Below, piece by piece: positions 36,057 to 45,431 of a stretch of 64,000 nucleotides of DNA. The position numbers and the translations under genes were made by a program. Within the stretch, counting starts at the first letter, position 1. Every line of letters starts with the position of its first letter. The notes beneath the pieces are model-generated. The model worked only from the letters and a program-made list of their open reading frames with translations. It ran no database searches and was not told the DNA's origin. Origin of the DNA: Candidatus Praeruminimicrobium purgamenti (lineage in GTDB: Bacteria; Elusimicrobiota; Endomicrobiia; Endomicrobiales; Endomicrobiaceae); assembly GCA_018433585.1 (NCBI GenBank), contig JAHDQW010000008.1, positions 1-64,000 of the forward strand, given 5' to 3'.

Positions 36057-36452
36057 TTAATCGCTTACTCCTGTCGCCGTAAGAACTGATTGTTGTTTTA
36101 TATCCGGACTGTTTAAAGTTACTCCTATACCGGTTGCCCCTCCTATGCCTGTTGTTTCGGCAGTAAAAGATACCCCGTTGACGGTAACCTGAAACGAAGT
36201 AAAATATTTATTTGCTCTTGCGTCTATATCAAGAGCCGTACTGAAAGAAGTTGCGGACACCGGAAGATAATTGGCAAATTCGACGTAATATATTTTTTCC
36301 TGTTTTTCTATGGCGCTTATCAGGCTTTTACCTTCTGTCAGCATTGATTTTCTTGTATAACCCCTGTAAATAGGAACAGCAACTATCGAAAGGATTCCGA
36401 CAATGACTATTACTATGACTAATTCGACAAGAGTAAAACCTTTATTTCCCAT
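36057..36452 (-). CDS. Type IV pilin-like protein
   Basis: 131 residues from the ATG at 36452 (GGAGAGA 4 bases upstream); an in-frame TTG at 36509 lies within the promoter -10 and is not used. The prepilin signature is a very short leader MGNKG followed by FTLVELVIVIVIVGILSIVAVPIYRGY, with the processing site G/F and Glu5. The globular domain has no Cys pair (no disulfide-bounded D region as in major pilins). It could be a pilin of type IV pili or a pseudopilin of type II secretion. No pilus assembly genes are in the window. Own promoter and terminator, so a single-gene transcript. Confidence 0.9.
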   Translation of the reverse strand: MGNKGFTLVELVIVIVIVGILSIVAVPIYRGYTRKSMLTEGKSLISAIEKQEKIYYVEFANYLPVSATSFSTALDIDARANKYFTSFQVTVNGVSFTAETTGIGGATGIGVTLNSPDIKQQSVLTATGVSD

Positions 36453-36508
36453 AATCTCTCCATTTTTATAAAAAACATTCTCTTCTTTAACAGCTTTAAT
36501 GAAGTTCA

Positions 36509-36537
36509 ATTTTATATTAATTATGTATATTTTTCAA
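36509..36537 (-). promoter_or_regulatory. Promoter of the pilin gene
   Basis: Minus strand TTGAAA (36537-36532), 17-base spacer, TAAAAT (36514-36509). Start expected near 36502, leaving a ~50-base leader before the ATG at 36452. Confidence 0.7.
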
Positions 36538-36559
36538 CAAGAAAATAAAACTTGGGACG

Positions 36560-37096
36560 TCAGCTTCTCATGCTCAATTTACATCCGCAGTATTTTTGGC
36601 TGTACAAGCCCATTTTTTTTACGCTGTTTACACCCTGATAGAACTCTTTTCTCGGATCGACATAAATGAAATTTAAACCGTTTTTTTCAGCCGTATCACG
36701 GGCAATGTCCTTAATTTCTTCATGTTTTTGATAAGGACTTGCAAGCAAAGTAGTTGAAAAATTCATTATGCCGAGTTCCTTTGCTCTTGCCGCCGTTTCT
36801 TCAAGCCTCTTTTTATAACAAAAAAAACATCTTCCTTGTTTGCAGGCAACGGCTTCATTAAGCCATAACTGTTCATAAAGTTCGCTACTGCCGAGCCACG
36901 CGGCGTTTTTTTCCGCAGTTTCTATTTTCATCAACTTCATATATTCGCGCCATGTTTCTTTTCTTAATTCGTACTCATGCAGAGGGTAAATGTTAGGATT
37001 ATACCAAAAGCTTACAATATCAAACTGTTCTTTCAGCAAAGATATTGTTGATGATGAACACGGAGCACAGCATGTATGTAATAATATTTTCTGCAT
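36560..37096 (-). CDS. queH: Epoxyqueuosine reductase QueH
   Basis: 178 residues. Last step of queuosine synthesis at tRNA position 34. The DUF208/QueH Cys motifs are LLHTCCAPCSSS near the N terminus, CKQGRCFFCYKKRLEETA in the middle, and YCGCKL at the end, which bind an Fe-S cluster and a metal. The non-cobalamin QueH replaces QueG. Its ATG overlaps the ruvB stop by one base (TAATG), so translation is coupled. QueH ends the rpsA-ruvA-ruvB-queH unit. Confidence 0.92.
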   Translation of the reverse strand: MQKILLHTCCAPCSSSTISLLKEQFDIVSFWYNPNIYPLHEYELRKETWREYMKLMKIETAEKNAAWLGSSELYEQLWLNEAVACKQGRCFFCYKKRLEETAARAKELGIMNFSTTLLASPYQKHEEIKDIARDTAEKNGLNFIYVDPRKEFYQGVNSVKKMGLYSQKYCGCKLSMRS

Positions 37097-38127
37097 TATA
37101 ACAGTTCTTTTTGTTTTTTATTTTTAGGCAGTTCCATCCCTAAATGCTTGTATGCCAATTCCGTCGCTATCCTGCCTCGCGGCGTTCTTGCAATAAAACC
37201 TGATTGTATTAAAAAAGGTTCATATACGTCAGATACCGTTTCGGAATCTTCCGATATGGCAACCGCTATCGTTTCTATCCCTACCGGTCCGCCTCCGAAT
37301 TTTTCTATAACAGTCCTTAAAAAGAGTCTGTCCATTTTATCAAGACCTTTCTCGTCAACTCCCAAAGCGCAAAGAGCTTCCTGCGCAATTTGTTTATTTA
37401 TAATTCCGTCCGTCTTAATTTCCGCAAAATCCCTTACTCTTCTCAAAAGCCTGTTGACTATTCTAGGAGTTCCTCTTGACCGTTTGGCTATTTCGAAAGT
37501 GCCTTCATCGTCTATTGCTACTTTTATAATGCCGCTGGATCTTTTAACGATCTTGAAAAGTTCATTGTCGTCATAAAAATTTAAATGTTCAATTATGCCG
37601 AATCTGTCTCTCAAAGGGCCTGAAAGCATTCCCGCTCTTGTCGTGGCGCCGACAAGAGTAAATCTTGGAACCGGCAGTTTTATCGTTTTTGCTGAAGGTC
37701 CCTGTCCGATAATAATATCAAGTTCAAAATCTTCCATAACCGGATACAGAGATTCTTCAACCAAATGATTCATTCTGTGAATTTCATCTATAAAAAAAAC
37801 GTCTCCCTCGGAAAGATTTGTTAAAATTGCCGCCAAATCCCCGACTCTTTCCAACACAGGTCCCGAAGTAGTCCTCAAATTGCCGCCCATTTCTTTGGCG
37901 ATAATATGGGCAAGCGTTGTTTTGCCGAGTCCCGGAGGAGCATAAAAAAGACAGTGATCCAAAGCTTCCTGCCTTTTTTTTGAAGCTTCAATAAAAACTT
38001 TTAAATTATCTTTGAGTTTTTGCTGTCCTACAAAATCATCAAGACACTGCGGTCTCAAAGAATTTTCCAGTTTTTCTTCCGGAGTCAATTCTCCTGCGTC
38101 TATAATTCTGTTAATATCTTCATTCAT
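37096..38127 (-). CDS. ruvB: Holliday junction helicase RuvB
   Basis: 343 residues. AAA+ motor of the RuvAB branch-migration complex. Walker A is [20 protein letters not shown], Walker [11 protein letters not shown], sensor 1 [20 protein letters not shown], and the C-terminal winged helix contains [23 protein letters not shown]. Start 37 bases after ruvA; stop overlaps queH by one base. Confidence 0.97.
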   Translation of the reverse strand: MNEDINRIIDAGELTPEEKLENSLRPQCLDDFVGQQKLKDNLKVFIEASKKRQEALDHCLFYAPPGLGKTTLAHIIAKEMGGNLRTTSGPVLERVGDLAAILTNLSEGDVFFIDEIHRMNHLVEESLYPVMEDFELDIIIGQGPSAKTIKLPVPRFTLVGATTRAGMLSGPLRDRFGIIEHLNFYDDNELFKIVKRSSGIIKVAIDDEGTFEIAKRSRGTPRIVNRLLRRVRDFAEIKTDGIINKQIAQEALCALGVDEKGLDKMDRLFLRTVIEKFGGGPVGIETIAVAISEDSETVSDVYEPFLIQSGFIARTPRGRIATELAYKHLGMELPKNKKQKELL

Positions 38128-38164
38128 TTTTATTCCGGCTTTCTTTTATTTATCTTTTTTAATG

Positions 38165-38770
38165 CTATAAACTTTTTAATGACTCTTTAATTATATCTTC
38201 AACCGGCATTTTATCGTTGCCGTTTGTAATTTTAGAAACGGCAGCCCTTGCCTGAAAATCTTTATATCCCAATGCAACCAGCCCTGCAACCGCTTCGGAT
38301 ATATTCGTACTGCCGGCAATACCTGCCCATTTTTGAGAATCGCTGACAGTTATTGCCGTAATTTTATCTTTTAAAGCCGCCGTTATTTTTTCGGCGGTTT
38401 TTTTCGTAAAGCCGAACATACTGCATATCATTGAGACGTCTCTGGCTGCAACCGCGCTTTTAAAATCTGCAAATGATTTTGAAATTTTATCAAGATACTC
38501 CATGGCTTTTTTTGCGCCGGTAGAAGGGACTTCGTCCTTTATTAAAAGAAACATCTCTCTTTCGTCTTTTGACAAAAATCCGTAATGAGAAACAACTCCT
38601 CCGTACATACCTGTTGACTCGACGATATACAGTTTAATTTCCTGTCCTTCTTTAGGGAGCTTATCGCACGCGGCGGACGTAATGTTTACTTCATATCCTA
38701 TGCCTGACACTTCCACAACGGCGCTGTTTTGTTTTTTTGAAGATAAGATTCCGTTAAAATAGTCTATCAT
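38165..38770 (-). CDS. ruvA: Holliday junction DNA helicase subunit RuvA
   Basis: 201 residues. N-terminal OB fold (MIDYFNGILSSKKQNSAVVEVSGIGYEVNI), central helix-hairpin-helix region (less standard than usual, VPSTGAKKAMEYLDK), and the C-terminal UBA-like domain III that contacts RuvB (AVAGLVALGYKDFQARAAVSKI). Its start overlaps the rpsA stop by 4 bases (ATGA). Confidence 0.93.
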   Translation of the reverse strand: MIDYFNGILSSKKQNSAVVEVSGIGYEVNITSAACDKLPKEGQEIKLYIVESTGMYGGVVSHYGFLSKDEREMFLLIKDEVPSTGAKKAMEYLDKISKSFADFKSAVAARDVSMICSMFGFTKKTAEKITAALKDKITAITVSDSQKWAGIAGSTNISEAVAGLVALGYKDFQARAAVSKITNGNDKMPVEDIIKESLKSL

Positions 38771-40434
38771 TTATCCTCTTGTAAAATATCGCCCAAAGTG
38801 ACTCTGTCATTGTCGGCGGCAAATTGTTTTATCAATTCTCTTTCCATTGATTTTTCAAATTTTTTGACGGAAGCTTCAAGCTTTCTTTCTTTCGTATCGG
38901 CTTTTATAATCTTTGCCTCTATTTCGTCGCCTTCTTTAGGAAATTCCTGCATTTTGTTTTCCATTGAAAATTCTGTTTTCTTTATAAGAACGGTTATGCC
39001 TTCTTCTATTTCAACAAAAACTCCGAATTCGGCGACCCTTATTACTTTTCCCTTTACAGTTTCTCCGACTTTATATTTCTTATAAGGATCCTGCATTAAA
39101 TGCTTGATCGAAAGAGCAATTTTTTCATTCTGCGGATTTACAGACAAAACTACTGCTTCTATTTCGTCGCCTTTCTTTACGGTTTCTTCCGGATGTTTTA
39201 TGTTTTTTATCCATGAAAAATCGCTTATATGAATAAGTCCTTCTATTCCTTCAGGCAGTTTTACAAATGCGCCGAAAGGAGTGACATTTTTAACAATACC
39301 TTTTACTTTGGCTCCGGGAATATAATGTCTTGCGGCGTCTTCCCAAGGATTACGGCTCATTTTTTTAACAGAAAGAGCAATTTTTTTTGTTTCTTTATCA
39401 CAGTTTACAACTTTAACTTCTATTTCTTTTCCTGCCGTTACTTCTTGTTTGAAAAGATGTTCGCTGTCATTCCACGCATATTCGCTTACCGCCAATAATC
39501 CTTCAACGCCTTTTTCAAGTTCTACAAATGCGCCGTAAGGCATTATTGAAGTAACTTTCCCTTTAATAATTAAACCCTCTATATATTTTTCGCTTGCGCT
39601 GTCCCAAGGATTTGTTACAAGCTGTTTCATGCTTAAAGAAATTCTTTCCTGTTCTTTATCGACTTTTGCAATCTGAACTCTTATTATCTGTCCGACTTTC
39701 AATATGTCCTCAACCTGTTTGACTTTATACCAGGCAAGCTCGCCGATATGAAGAAAACCGTCAATTCCTCCGAGATTAATAAAAGCGCCGGATTTTATTA
39801 TTCTGGCAACCGTTCCGTCTATTATTTGTCCTTCGGACAATGTCTCAAGCATTGACACCTTCTTTGCAAGCTTCTCGTCTTCAAGCAGTTTTTTTCTGGA
39901 CAATGAAATTTTCTTTTCGTTTCTGTCGAATTCAATTATTGCAAACTCATAATTTTTGCCTATATATTTTGCGCCGTCTTTAATAAAAACGGTATCTGTC
40001 TGCGAAATATGAAGAAATGCTTTTATTCCGACATCAACTAAAAAACCGCCTTTTACCGTTTTTGTTATCGTTCCTTTAACCGTTTTTTTGTTTTTAAAAG
40101 ATTCTTCCAAAAAATCCCATGCTGATTTTTCAAGAACTTCTCTGTACGAAAGAAGCATTTTGCCTCTGACATTTTTCACAAAAACTTTAACCGTTGCCCC
40201 GACTTTTATTTCTTTCGGGATAACGCCGTTTTCAAATTCTGATTTCAAAATCATGCCTTCCGACTTCATTCCCAAATCAACCATAAAACCCTCATCGGTT
40301 TCGGCGACTATGGGAACGTCTATAATTTGGCCCGGATCTATTTTTGTCTCAGGGCCGAGCAAATCTTCCATACTAATGTTTTCATCATCTTCAAACTTCG
40401 TCAAATTATCTAAATTGTTATTTTTCTTGTTCAC
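38767..40434 (-). CDS. rpsA: Ribosomal protein S1
   Basis: 555 residues with six S1 domains in a row; later ones are clear (GTVARIIKSGAFINLGGIDGFLH, GKVTSIMPYGAFVELEKGVEGLL, GIVKNVTPFGAFVKLPEGIEGLIH, GKVIRVAEFGVFVEIEEGIT), the first two more divergent. It helps mRNA bind the 30S ribosome. Its start overlaps the ispH stop by 4 bases. Association of ispH with rpsA, sometimes as a fusion, is known in clostridia. Confidence 0.95.
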   Translation of the reverse strand: MNKKNNNLDNLTKFEDDENISMEDLLGPETKIDPGQIIDVPIVAETDEGFMVDLGMKSEGMILKSEFENGVIPKEIKVGATVKVFVKNVRGKMLLSYREVLEKSAWDFLEESFKNKKTVKGTITKTVKGGFLVDVGIKAFLHISQTDTVFIKDGAKYIGKNYEFAIIEFDRNEKKISLSRKKLLEDEKLAKKVSMLETLSEGQIIDGTVARIIKSGAFINLGGIDGFLHIGELAWYKVKQVEDILKVGQIIRVQIAKVDKEQERISLSMKQLVTNPWDSASEKYIEGLIIKGKVTSIMPYGAFVELEKGVEGLLAVSEYAWNDSEHLFKQEVTAGKEIEVKVVNCDKETKKIALSVKKMSRNPWEDAARHYIPGAKVKGIVKNVTPFGAFVKLPEGIEGLIHISDFSWIKNIKHPEETVKKGDEIEAVVLSVNPQNEKIALSIKHLMQDPYKKYKVGETVKGKVIRVAEFGVFVEIEEGITVLIKKTEFSMENKMQEFPKEGDEIEAKIIKADTKERKLEASVKKFEKSMERELIKQFAADNDRVTLGDILQEDK

Positions 40435-41306
40435 TTCGCTTTCTCCTTATCTTTCTTATTTGTTATTGCAAGAACTTCTTCCATCCTCCTTTTAACGTTG
40501 GTAATTATCCAGCTCGGAGTTGACGCCCCGGCCGTAATCCCGAATATCCGTTTATTTTTAAACCAGCCGTCTTTTATTTCGTCAACATTTTCTATATGAT
40601 GCGTTTTTGTTATTTTTGAACATATCTGGTAAAGTCTTCTCGTATTGCCTGAATTTTTACCGCCTATCACAATCATTAAATCAACTTTATTTGCAAGTTT
40701 CTCAGCTGCGCTTTGCCTGTCAAAAGTCGCTTTGCATATAGTATTATATATTTTTACTTTTGAAATTTTTGAAATTTTATTAACTATCTCTTTAAACTTC
40801 TTCGGACTCTGCGTAGTCTGGCTCACTATATATATTATATCTGTTTTTTTTACGTTTTTGATGTCTTTTATATCTTCAACCACTATACATTTGTCTTTTC
40901 CGTAAGAAACCAGAGCGACTACTTCCGGATGCGTTTTTTCACCTATTATGACAATCTGCTCGCTTTCATCGCTTAATTTTTTTACTATGTCCTGCGCTCT
41001 CTTTACAAACGGGCATGTGGCGTCCAAGATTTTTATATTTTTCTTTTTAGACAGTTTCTCATAAATATCAAGAGGTATACCGTGAGTTCTTAAAACAAGA
41101 ACCCCGTTTTTTATTTTGGAATAATCTTCTATAACTTTAATTTTTTCCTGTTCAAGGCGGAGAACTTCCTGCGGATTATGAATAAGCGGGCCGAAAGTAT
41201 AAACTGTTTTATCATTTTCCCCGGCTATTTGTTCGGCAAGCCCTATTGCTCTTTTTACCCCGAAACAAAAACCTGAACTCTTTGCAATTTTAATTTGTTT
41301 TTTCAT
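40431..41306 (-). CDS. ispH: 4-hydroxy-3-methylbut-2-enyl diphosphate reductase
   Basis: 291 residues from the ATG at 41306 (GGGA five bases upstream); an ATG at 41312 lies inside that ribosome site. Last step of the MEP isoprenoid pathway, a [4Fe-4S] enzyme. The three cluster Cys are in SSGFCFGVKRAI, DATCPFVKRAQ and NTICKATFDRQ; substrate residues THGIP, GEKTHPEV and the Ser/Asn motif KNSGNTRRL plus TAGASTPSW are present. So the cell makes isoprenoids by the non-mevalonate route. Confidence 0.97.
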   Translation of the reverse strand: MKKQIKIAKSSGFCFGVKRAIGLAEQIAGENDKTVYTFGPLIHNPQEVLRLEQEKIKVIEDYSKIKNGVLVLRTHGIPLDIYEKLSKKKNIKILDATCPFVKRAQDIVKKLSDESEQIVIIGEKTHPEVVALVSYGKDKCIVVEDIKDIKNVKKTDIIYIVSQTTQSPKKFKEIVNKISKISKVKIYNTICKATFDRQSAAEKLANKVDLMIVIGGKNSGNTRRLYQICSKITKTHHIENVDEIKDGWFKNKRIFGITAGASTPSWIITNVKRRMEEVLAITNKKDKEKAK

Positions 41307-41318
41307 AAACATCCCGTA

Positions 41319-42386
41319 TTATACGCCGTTATTTATTTTATTATATAAAATCCTGGCAATTTCTTCATTAGCTTTCGGAGCAGGGTGTCCGTCATTTTTT
41401 ATAGTATATCCGTTTTCTTCGCAATATACCGGCAATAAAACAAATTGCAACCCTGCGTCTTTCATCTTTTTTTCCAAAATTGCAGAATCAGAACGCCATT
41501 TGATAATAATAAGCCTTGATTTATACTTTTCTCTTATTACTTTGTCCATCTGCTTCAGACTGCTTATAAGATATTCTTCATAAAACGGCTTATTATGTCT
41601 TTCTATAATCTTTAAAAATATATTTCTGAACAAACAACTTCTTTTAAAAAAATGTTTGACGAATCTGAAAGGACAATCGGCTTCAAAGCGCCTGGCGCCG
41701 GAGTAAAGCCAAATATCGCCCGGTTCGCTCATTCTGAAATTTCTGTATAAATGATCGTCAATTAATGAATAAATAAAATATTCAACCCGGGATTTTTTTA
41801 AGCAGCCGTCGACAAAACCTCCGTTTAAAATATTTACGGCCGTATTTGTTGCATGACCGCGTATTCCGCAGTTAATAACGTTATTATCAAAATTCATAAG
41901 TTTTGAAAAGTAATACGGCAGTGTTTCGTCATCATTTAATCCCTCTCCGAAAACCATTGAGCAGCCCAAGAATATATACGTTTTTTGCGAGTCAGGATTA
42001 CATTTTGTATATCTCAGTCCGTTTGAATAACAATTATACAGCGCATTATATATATATTCGCCGTTTTTATCATAATTATCAATATTTCCCGGCCCGAGTT
42101 CAATCTTTTGTTTTTTCCCTGAAGAATTAAAAAAGCATATTGCCCTGCAAGAGCGCAGTCCTGTTTCATTTATGTCTTTTATTCTGTATTCATACGGCGG
42201 AAAATATTTTTCGCATGTAAGCGAACAGATAAATTCAGCGGCTCCTAAAGATATAAATAACGAAAATAAAACAATAAAAAACGTTTTTAAAAATTTATTT
42301 TTAAAAATTAACGCCGAAATAATAAATATCAAAGAACAAAATAAAAAAATACACAAAAAAACATTATCCGTCAAATATGCCGTCAT
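41319..42386 (-). CDS. Membrane-anchored SGNH/GDSL-hydrolase-like protein (paralogue 1)
   Basis: 355 residues. Two N-terminal membrane segments (about 5-27 and 31-54) precede a soluble domain. The likely nucleophile Ser is in [29 protein letters not shown] and the Asp-His pair in NDGHPAPKANEEIARILYN, the first and last blocks of SGNH hydrolases. SGNH enzymes of this layout often remove or transfer acyl groups on glycans or lipids, but no substrate can be named. Two relatives lie at 42976-44099 and 49762-50844. Its start overlaps the plsC stop by 4 bases, placing it near lipid genes. Confidence 0.72.
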   Translation of the reverse strand: MTAYLTDNVFLCIFLFCSLIFIISALIFKNKFLKTFFIVLFSLFISLGAAEFICSLTCEKYFPPYEYRIKDINETGLRSCRAICFFNSSGKKQKIELGPGNIDNYDKNGEYIYNALYNCYSNGLRYTKCNPDSQKTYIFLGCSMVFGEGLNDDETLPYYFSKLMNFDNNVINCGIRGHATNTAVNILNGGFVDGCLKKSRVEYFIYSLIDDHLYRNFRMSEPGDIWLYSGARRFEADCPFRFVKHFFKRSCLFRNIFLKIIERHNKPFYEEYLISSLKQMDKVIREKYKSRLIIIKWRSDSAILEKKMKDAGLQFVLLPVYCEENGYTIKNDGHPAPKANEEIARILYNKINNGV

Positions 42387-42973
42387 AAACTTTCTATTTC
42401 ACGCAGTATTTTTTCCGACAATTTTAAATAATCTTCTTTTGTATACTGCTGCGGAGGCATAACAGGTTTCCCGTATTTTATTTTAATCTGTCTGAATTTT
42501 CTCATATTATCTGTATTGGTTATTTTTACAGGAACTACCGGCACTCCGGCATTACACGCAACCATTCCTAAGCCTGCTCTCGCTTTCCCGAGTCTGCCGT
42601 CTTTTGATCTTGTTCCTTCAGGAAACATTAAAAGCGCTTTTTTATTTTCAAGCAGAGCAAAAGCATTTCTGAAAGCCGACATATCCTGCATTCCTCTTTT
42701 TACCGGAAAAGCATTCGTTCTTTTTATTAAAAAGCCCAATACCGGAACTGAAAACAATTCCTGTTTTGCCATAAAAAACAAATCTTTTTTCATAAAACAG
42801 CCTGTAAGAGGAGGATCAAAAAAACTCATATGATTTGGAGCGATAATGACCCCGCTGTTTTCGGGTATATTTTCCTGTCCCTCTGATTTGCATCTGTACA
42901 GTACTATAAACATAACCTTAAAAAGGAATCTGCCGAAATAATAAAGAAAACCGCTTTTTATATTTATCCGCAT
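42383..42973 (-). CDS. plsC: 1-acyl-glycerol-3-phosphate acyltransferase
   Basis: 196 residues. Phospholipid synthesis: acylation of lysophosphatidic acid. The catalytic motif is PNHMSFFDPPLTG (His-x4-Asp), the glycerophosphate motif FPEGTRSKDGRL, and the third block GVPVVPVKI. A hydrophobic N-terminal segment should hold it at the inner membrane. It lies between two SGNH-type genes, overlapping one by 4 bases. Confidence 0.9.
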   Translation of the reverse strand: MRINIKSGFLYYFGRFLFKVMFIVLYRCKSEGQENIPENSGVIIAPNHMSFFDPPLTGCFMKKDLFFMAKQELFSVPVLGFLIKRTNAFPVKRGMQDMSAFRNAFALLENKKALLMFPEGTRSKDGRLGKARAGLGMVACNAGVPVVPVKITNTDNMRKFRQIKIKYGKPVMPPQQYTKEDYLKLSEKILREIESL

Positions 42974-42975
42974 AG

Positions 42976-44099
42976 TTATGATCCTTTGCCGTTTATATGG
43001 TTATATAATATCTCCGCTATTTCCTTATTGGCTTTTGCAGACGGATGACCGTCATATTTAATTTTGTAATCCAAATCATCAGAAAGAAAGTATCTTGGTA
43101 TAACAACAACATCAAGCCCGGAATTAAGAATCTTATAAATATAAGGCCCGAACACAGGCCATATTACTATTGTCAATTTTGAATTATATTTTTCCCTGAC
43201 AACCGCATCCATCTTTTTCAAATCTTCTATCAAATAATCTTCATAAAACGACTGTGAATGTTTATCTATTAACGGCAGAATAAATTTTTTAAAAACATAA
43301 CTTTTCGCAAAAATAAGTTTTATTTCACCGTAAGGCTGCTTGTTTCTTATCCAATGTCCGTCTAAATATTGGCAGCTGTCTATACATGCGGCATTTGATT
43401 CTATTTCAAAATTTCTAATGATATGATCATCAACAAAGTAATAAAAAAATGACTGTATGCAGAATCTTTTTTGACAAACTTTCGGATAATATCATTATTT
43501 AAAATATTTAAAGCCGTCGTAGTTGACTGACCTGCAACTCCGCAGTTTAAAACATTGCTCTTAAAACTCATAAGTTTTGAAAAATTATAAGTCAGCGTTT
43601 CAGTATCCTTAAGGCCTACGCCGAAAACAAAAGAACAGCCAAGAAAAATATAATTATTGTCCGAATCAGATTTGCATTGGGTATATCTGAAATAATTCGG
43701 ATATACCGTATATCTTATATCATATACCAAAGACAACCGCGGTTTTGTCTGCAGATAATTATCATATTCGTCTTTTAGATAATAATACTCTTCTATCCGG
43801 TCATTATCGGATTTATCCACAAATCTTTTATGTTTCAAAGCAAAAATTTTATTTTTATCCGCATCTTTTAAATAATCTTTATGAAAATCAGTTACCGGAT
43901 AAGGCAAAAAGAAAGATAACAGAAATTCAAAAAGAGCAATCGTAAAAAAAACCGAGAACAAAATAAATGAAGTTAGTTTTATTCCTTTACAGCGTATAAA
44001 AACTGCCGGAATTAAAAAAACCAATGAACTGATTAAAAAAATATAAGCGAATTCATGATTTAAAAAAGCTGTTTTAAATATTTCATATATCGTTTGCAT
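42976..44099 (-). pseudogene. SGNH-hydrolase-like protein (paralogue 2), frameshifted at a T7 tract
   Basis: The N-terminal part (44099 to ~43450) and C-terminal part (~43442 to 42976) together match paralogues 1 and 3 over their full length: two membrane segments, nucleophile FLGCSFVFGVGLKDTETLTYNFSKLMSF, and DGHPSAKANKEIAEILYN at the end. At a run of seven T on the minus strand (43449-43443) the frame changes by one base; as read, the first part ends early at about 43401. With eight T the frame would run on through YYFVDDHIIRNFEIESN into the C-terminal part with no other stop. It could be a pseudogene, a phase-variable slippage gene, or a sequencing error in the homopolymer. Confidence 0.75.
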
Positions 44100-44153
44100 A
44101 GCATGAATCCCGCATAAACTTTAGAGTGACCGCAAAACAAATTCTGTACAAAA

Positions 44154-45431
44154 TTAACTGCAGACCTGTTTTAAAATATCATAAAAATTAGAAAAAGATA
44201 TGTTTACGCAGCTGCTGTCAATTATTTCCGTAGTTCCTTCCGCGATTAACCCTGCCACCGAAAGCATCATCGCTATTCTGTGATCTTTAAAACTGTCGAC
44301 TCTGCATCCGGTTAATTTTGTCTTGCCGCGTATTATCAATCCGTCTTCAGTTTCTTTAATATCCGCACCCATTTTTTTAAGCTGGGTTGCTATTGCGGAA
44401 AGCCTGTCGCTTTCTTTTACCCTCAACTCTTTTGCTCCGGAAATAACAGTGGTCCCTTCAGCCTGGGTGGCGCATAAGGCAATGGCAGGTATTTCGTCCA
44501 CAAGTCTCGGCATTATTTTACCGTCAATATTAACGCCGCATAAATCAGAAGAACTAATCTCTATATCGGCGACTTCTTCTCCTGAAACATTTCTTATATT
44601 TTCAAATTTAATATTTGCGCCCATATTTTTGATTATTTCTATTATGCCGTCTCTTGTAGGATTTATGTTTACTCCCAAAATTTTTATGCGCGAATTTTTT
44701 AATATAAGCCCCGCTGCTATAAAGAAAGCGGCTGAAGAAATATCGGAAGGGACGTTTACTTCCTGCGCAAAAAGTCTGTCGCATTTTTTTATACTTACTT
44801 TCAAATTGTCCTCAACAATATCAGCTCCGAAAGCCTTCAGCATTCTTTCCGAATGGTCTCTTGATTTCTCCGGCTCGGTTACGCTTGTAATTCCGTCGGC
44901 ATATAAACCGGCAAGCAGAATGCAGGACTTTACCTGCGCGCTTGCAACGTTGCTTATATAATCAATCGCTTTCAAACCCTGAGTTTCTTTTATCGTCATA
45001 GGGAGAAAATTATCTTTATCGGCCGTAATATCGGCATTCATTAATCTTAAAGGCTCTATTACACGCTTCATAGGTCTTTTTGACAAACTCTCATCCCCGT
45101 TAATAACGGTTGTAAATTTTTGACCGGCTAAAATCCCCGAAATAAGGCGGGTAGTCGTTCCCGAATTACCGGCATATATACTGTGCGGACTTTTTTTCAA
45201 GCCGTTTAAGCCTGCGCCTTTTATTGTCAGTCTGCTACTGGTCTGAACAATGTCAACGCCCATCGCTTTAAAAGCGTTCATTGTCATAAGACAATCGTCA
45301 GAATGCAGATAGTTGTTAACAGCCGACGTGCCGTTTGCAAGACAAGACAGCATTATTGCTCTGTGCGTAATTGATTTATCGGCCGGAACTTTTATTTCGG
45401 CAATTATTTTTGAAATTTTATTTATTTTCAT
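44154..45431 (-). CDS. aroA: EPSP synthase
   Basis: 425 residues. Sixth step of the shikimate pathway. Typical marks: KINKISKIIAEIKVPADKSITHRAIM, AGNSGTTTRLISGILAGQ, SKRPMKRVIEPLR, LRVKESDRLSAIATQLKKMGADI and DHRIAMMLSVAGL near the end. Start overlaps the tyrA stop by 14 bases; follows aroF-tyrA in one operon of aromatic amino acid synthesis. Confidence 0.97.
   Translation of the reverse strand: MKINKISKIIAEIKVPADKSITHRAIMLSCLANGTSAVNNYLHSDDCLMTMNAFKAMGVDIVQTSSRLTIKGAGLNGLKKSPHSIYAGNSGTTTRLISGILAGQKFTTVINGDESLSKRPMKRVIEPLRLMNADITADKDNFLPMTIKETQGLKAIDYISNVASAQVKSCILLAGLYADGITSVTEPEKSRDHSERMLKAFGADIVEDNLKVSIKKCDRLFAQEVNVPSDISSAAFFIAAGLILKNSRIKILGVNINPTRDGIIEIIKNMGANIKFENIRNVSGEEVADIEISSSDLCGVNIDGKIMPRLVDEIPAIALCATQAEGTTVISGAKELRVKESDRLSAIATQLKKMGADIKETEDGLIIRGKTKLTGCRVDSFKDHRIAMMLSVAGLIAEGTTEIIDSSCVNISFSNFYDILKQVCS

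Noticed and set aside
36453-36509. Longer pilin from an upstream TTG at 36509
   Set aside because: The codon overlaps the promoter -10, and the ATG at 36452 has GGAGAGA and gives a standard prepilin leader.
42976-43233. Separate small gene for the C-terminal part of SGNH copy 2
   Set aside because: It is in frame with upstream homologous sequence back to the T7 run, so it is the tail of the broken gene; its ATG is an internal Met.
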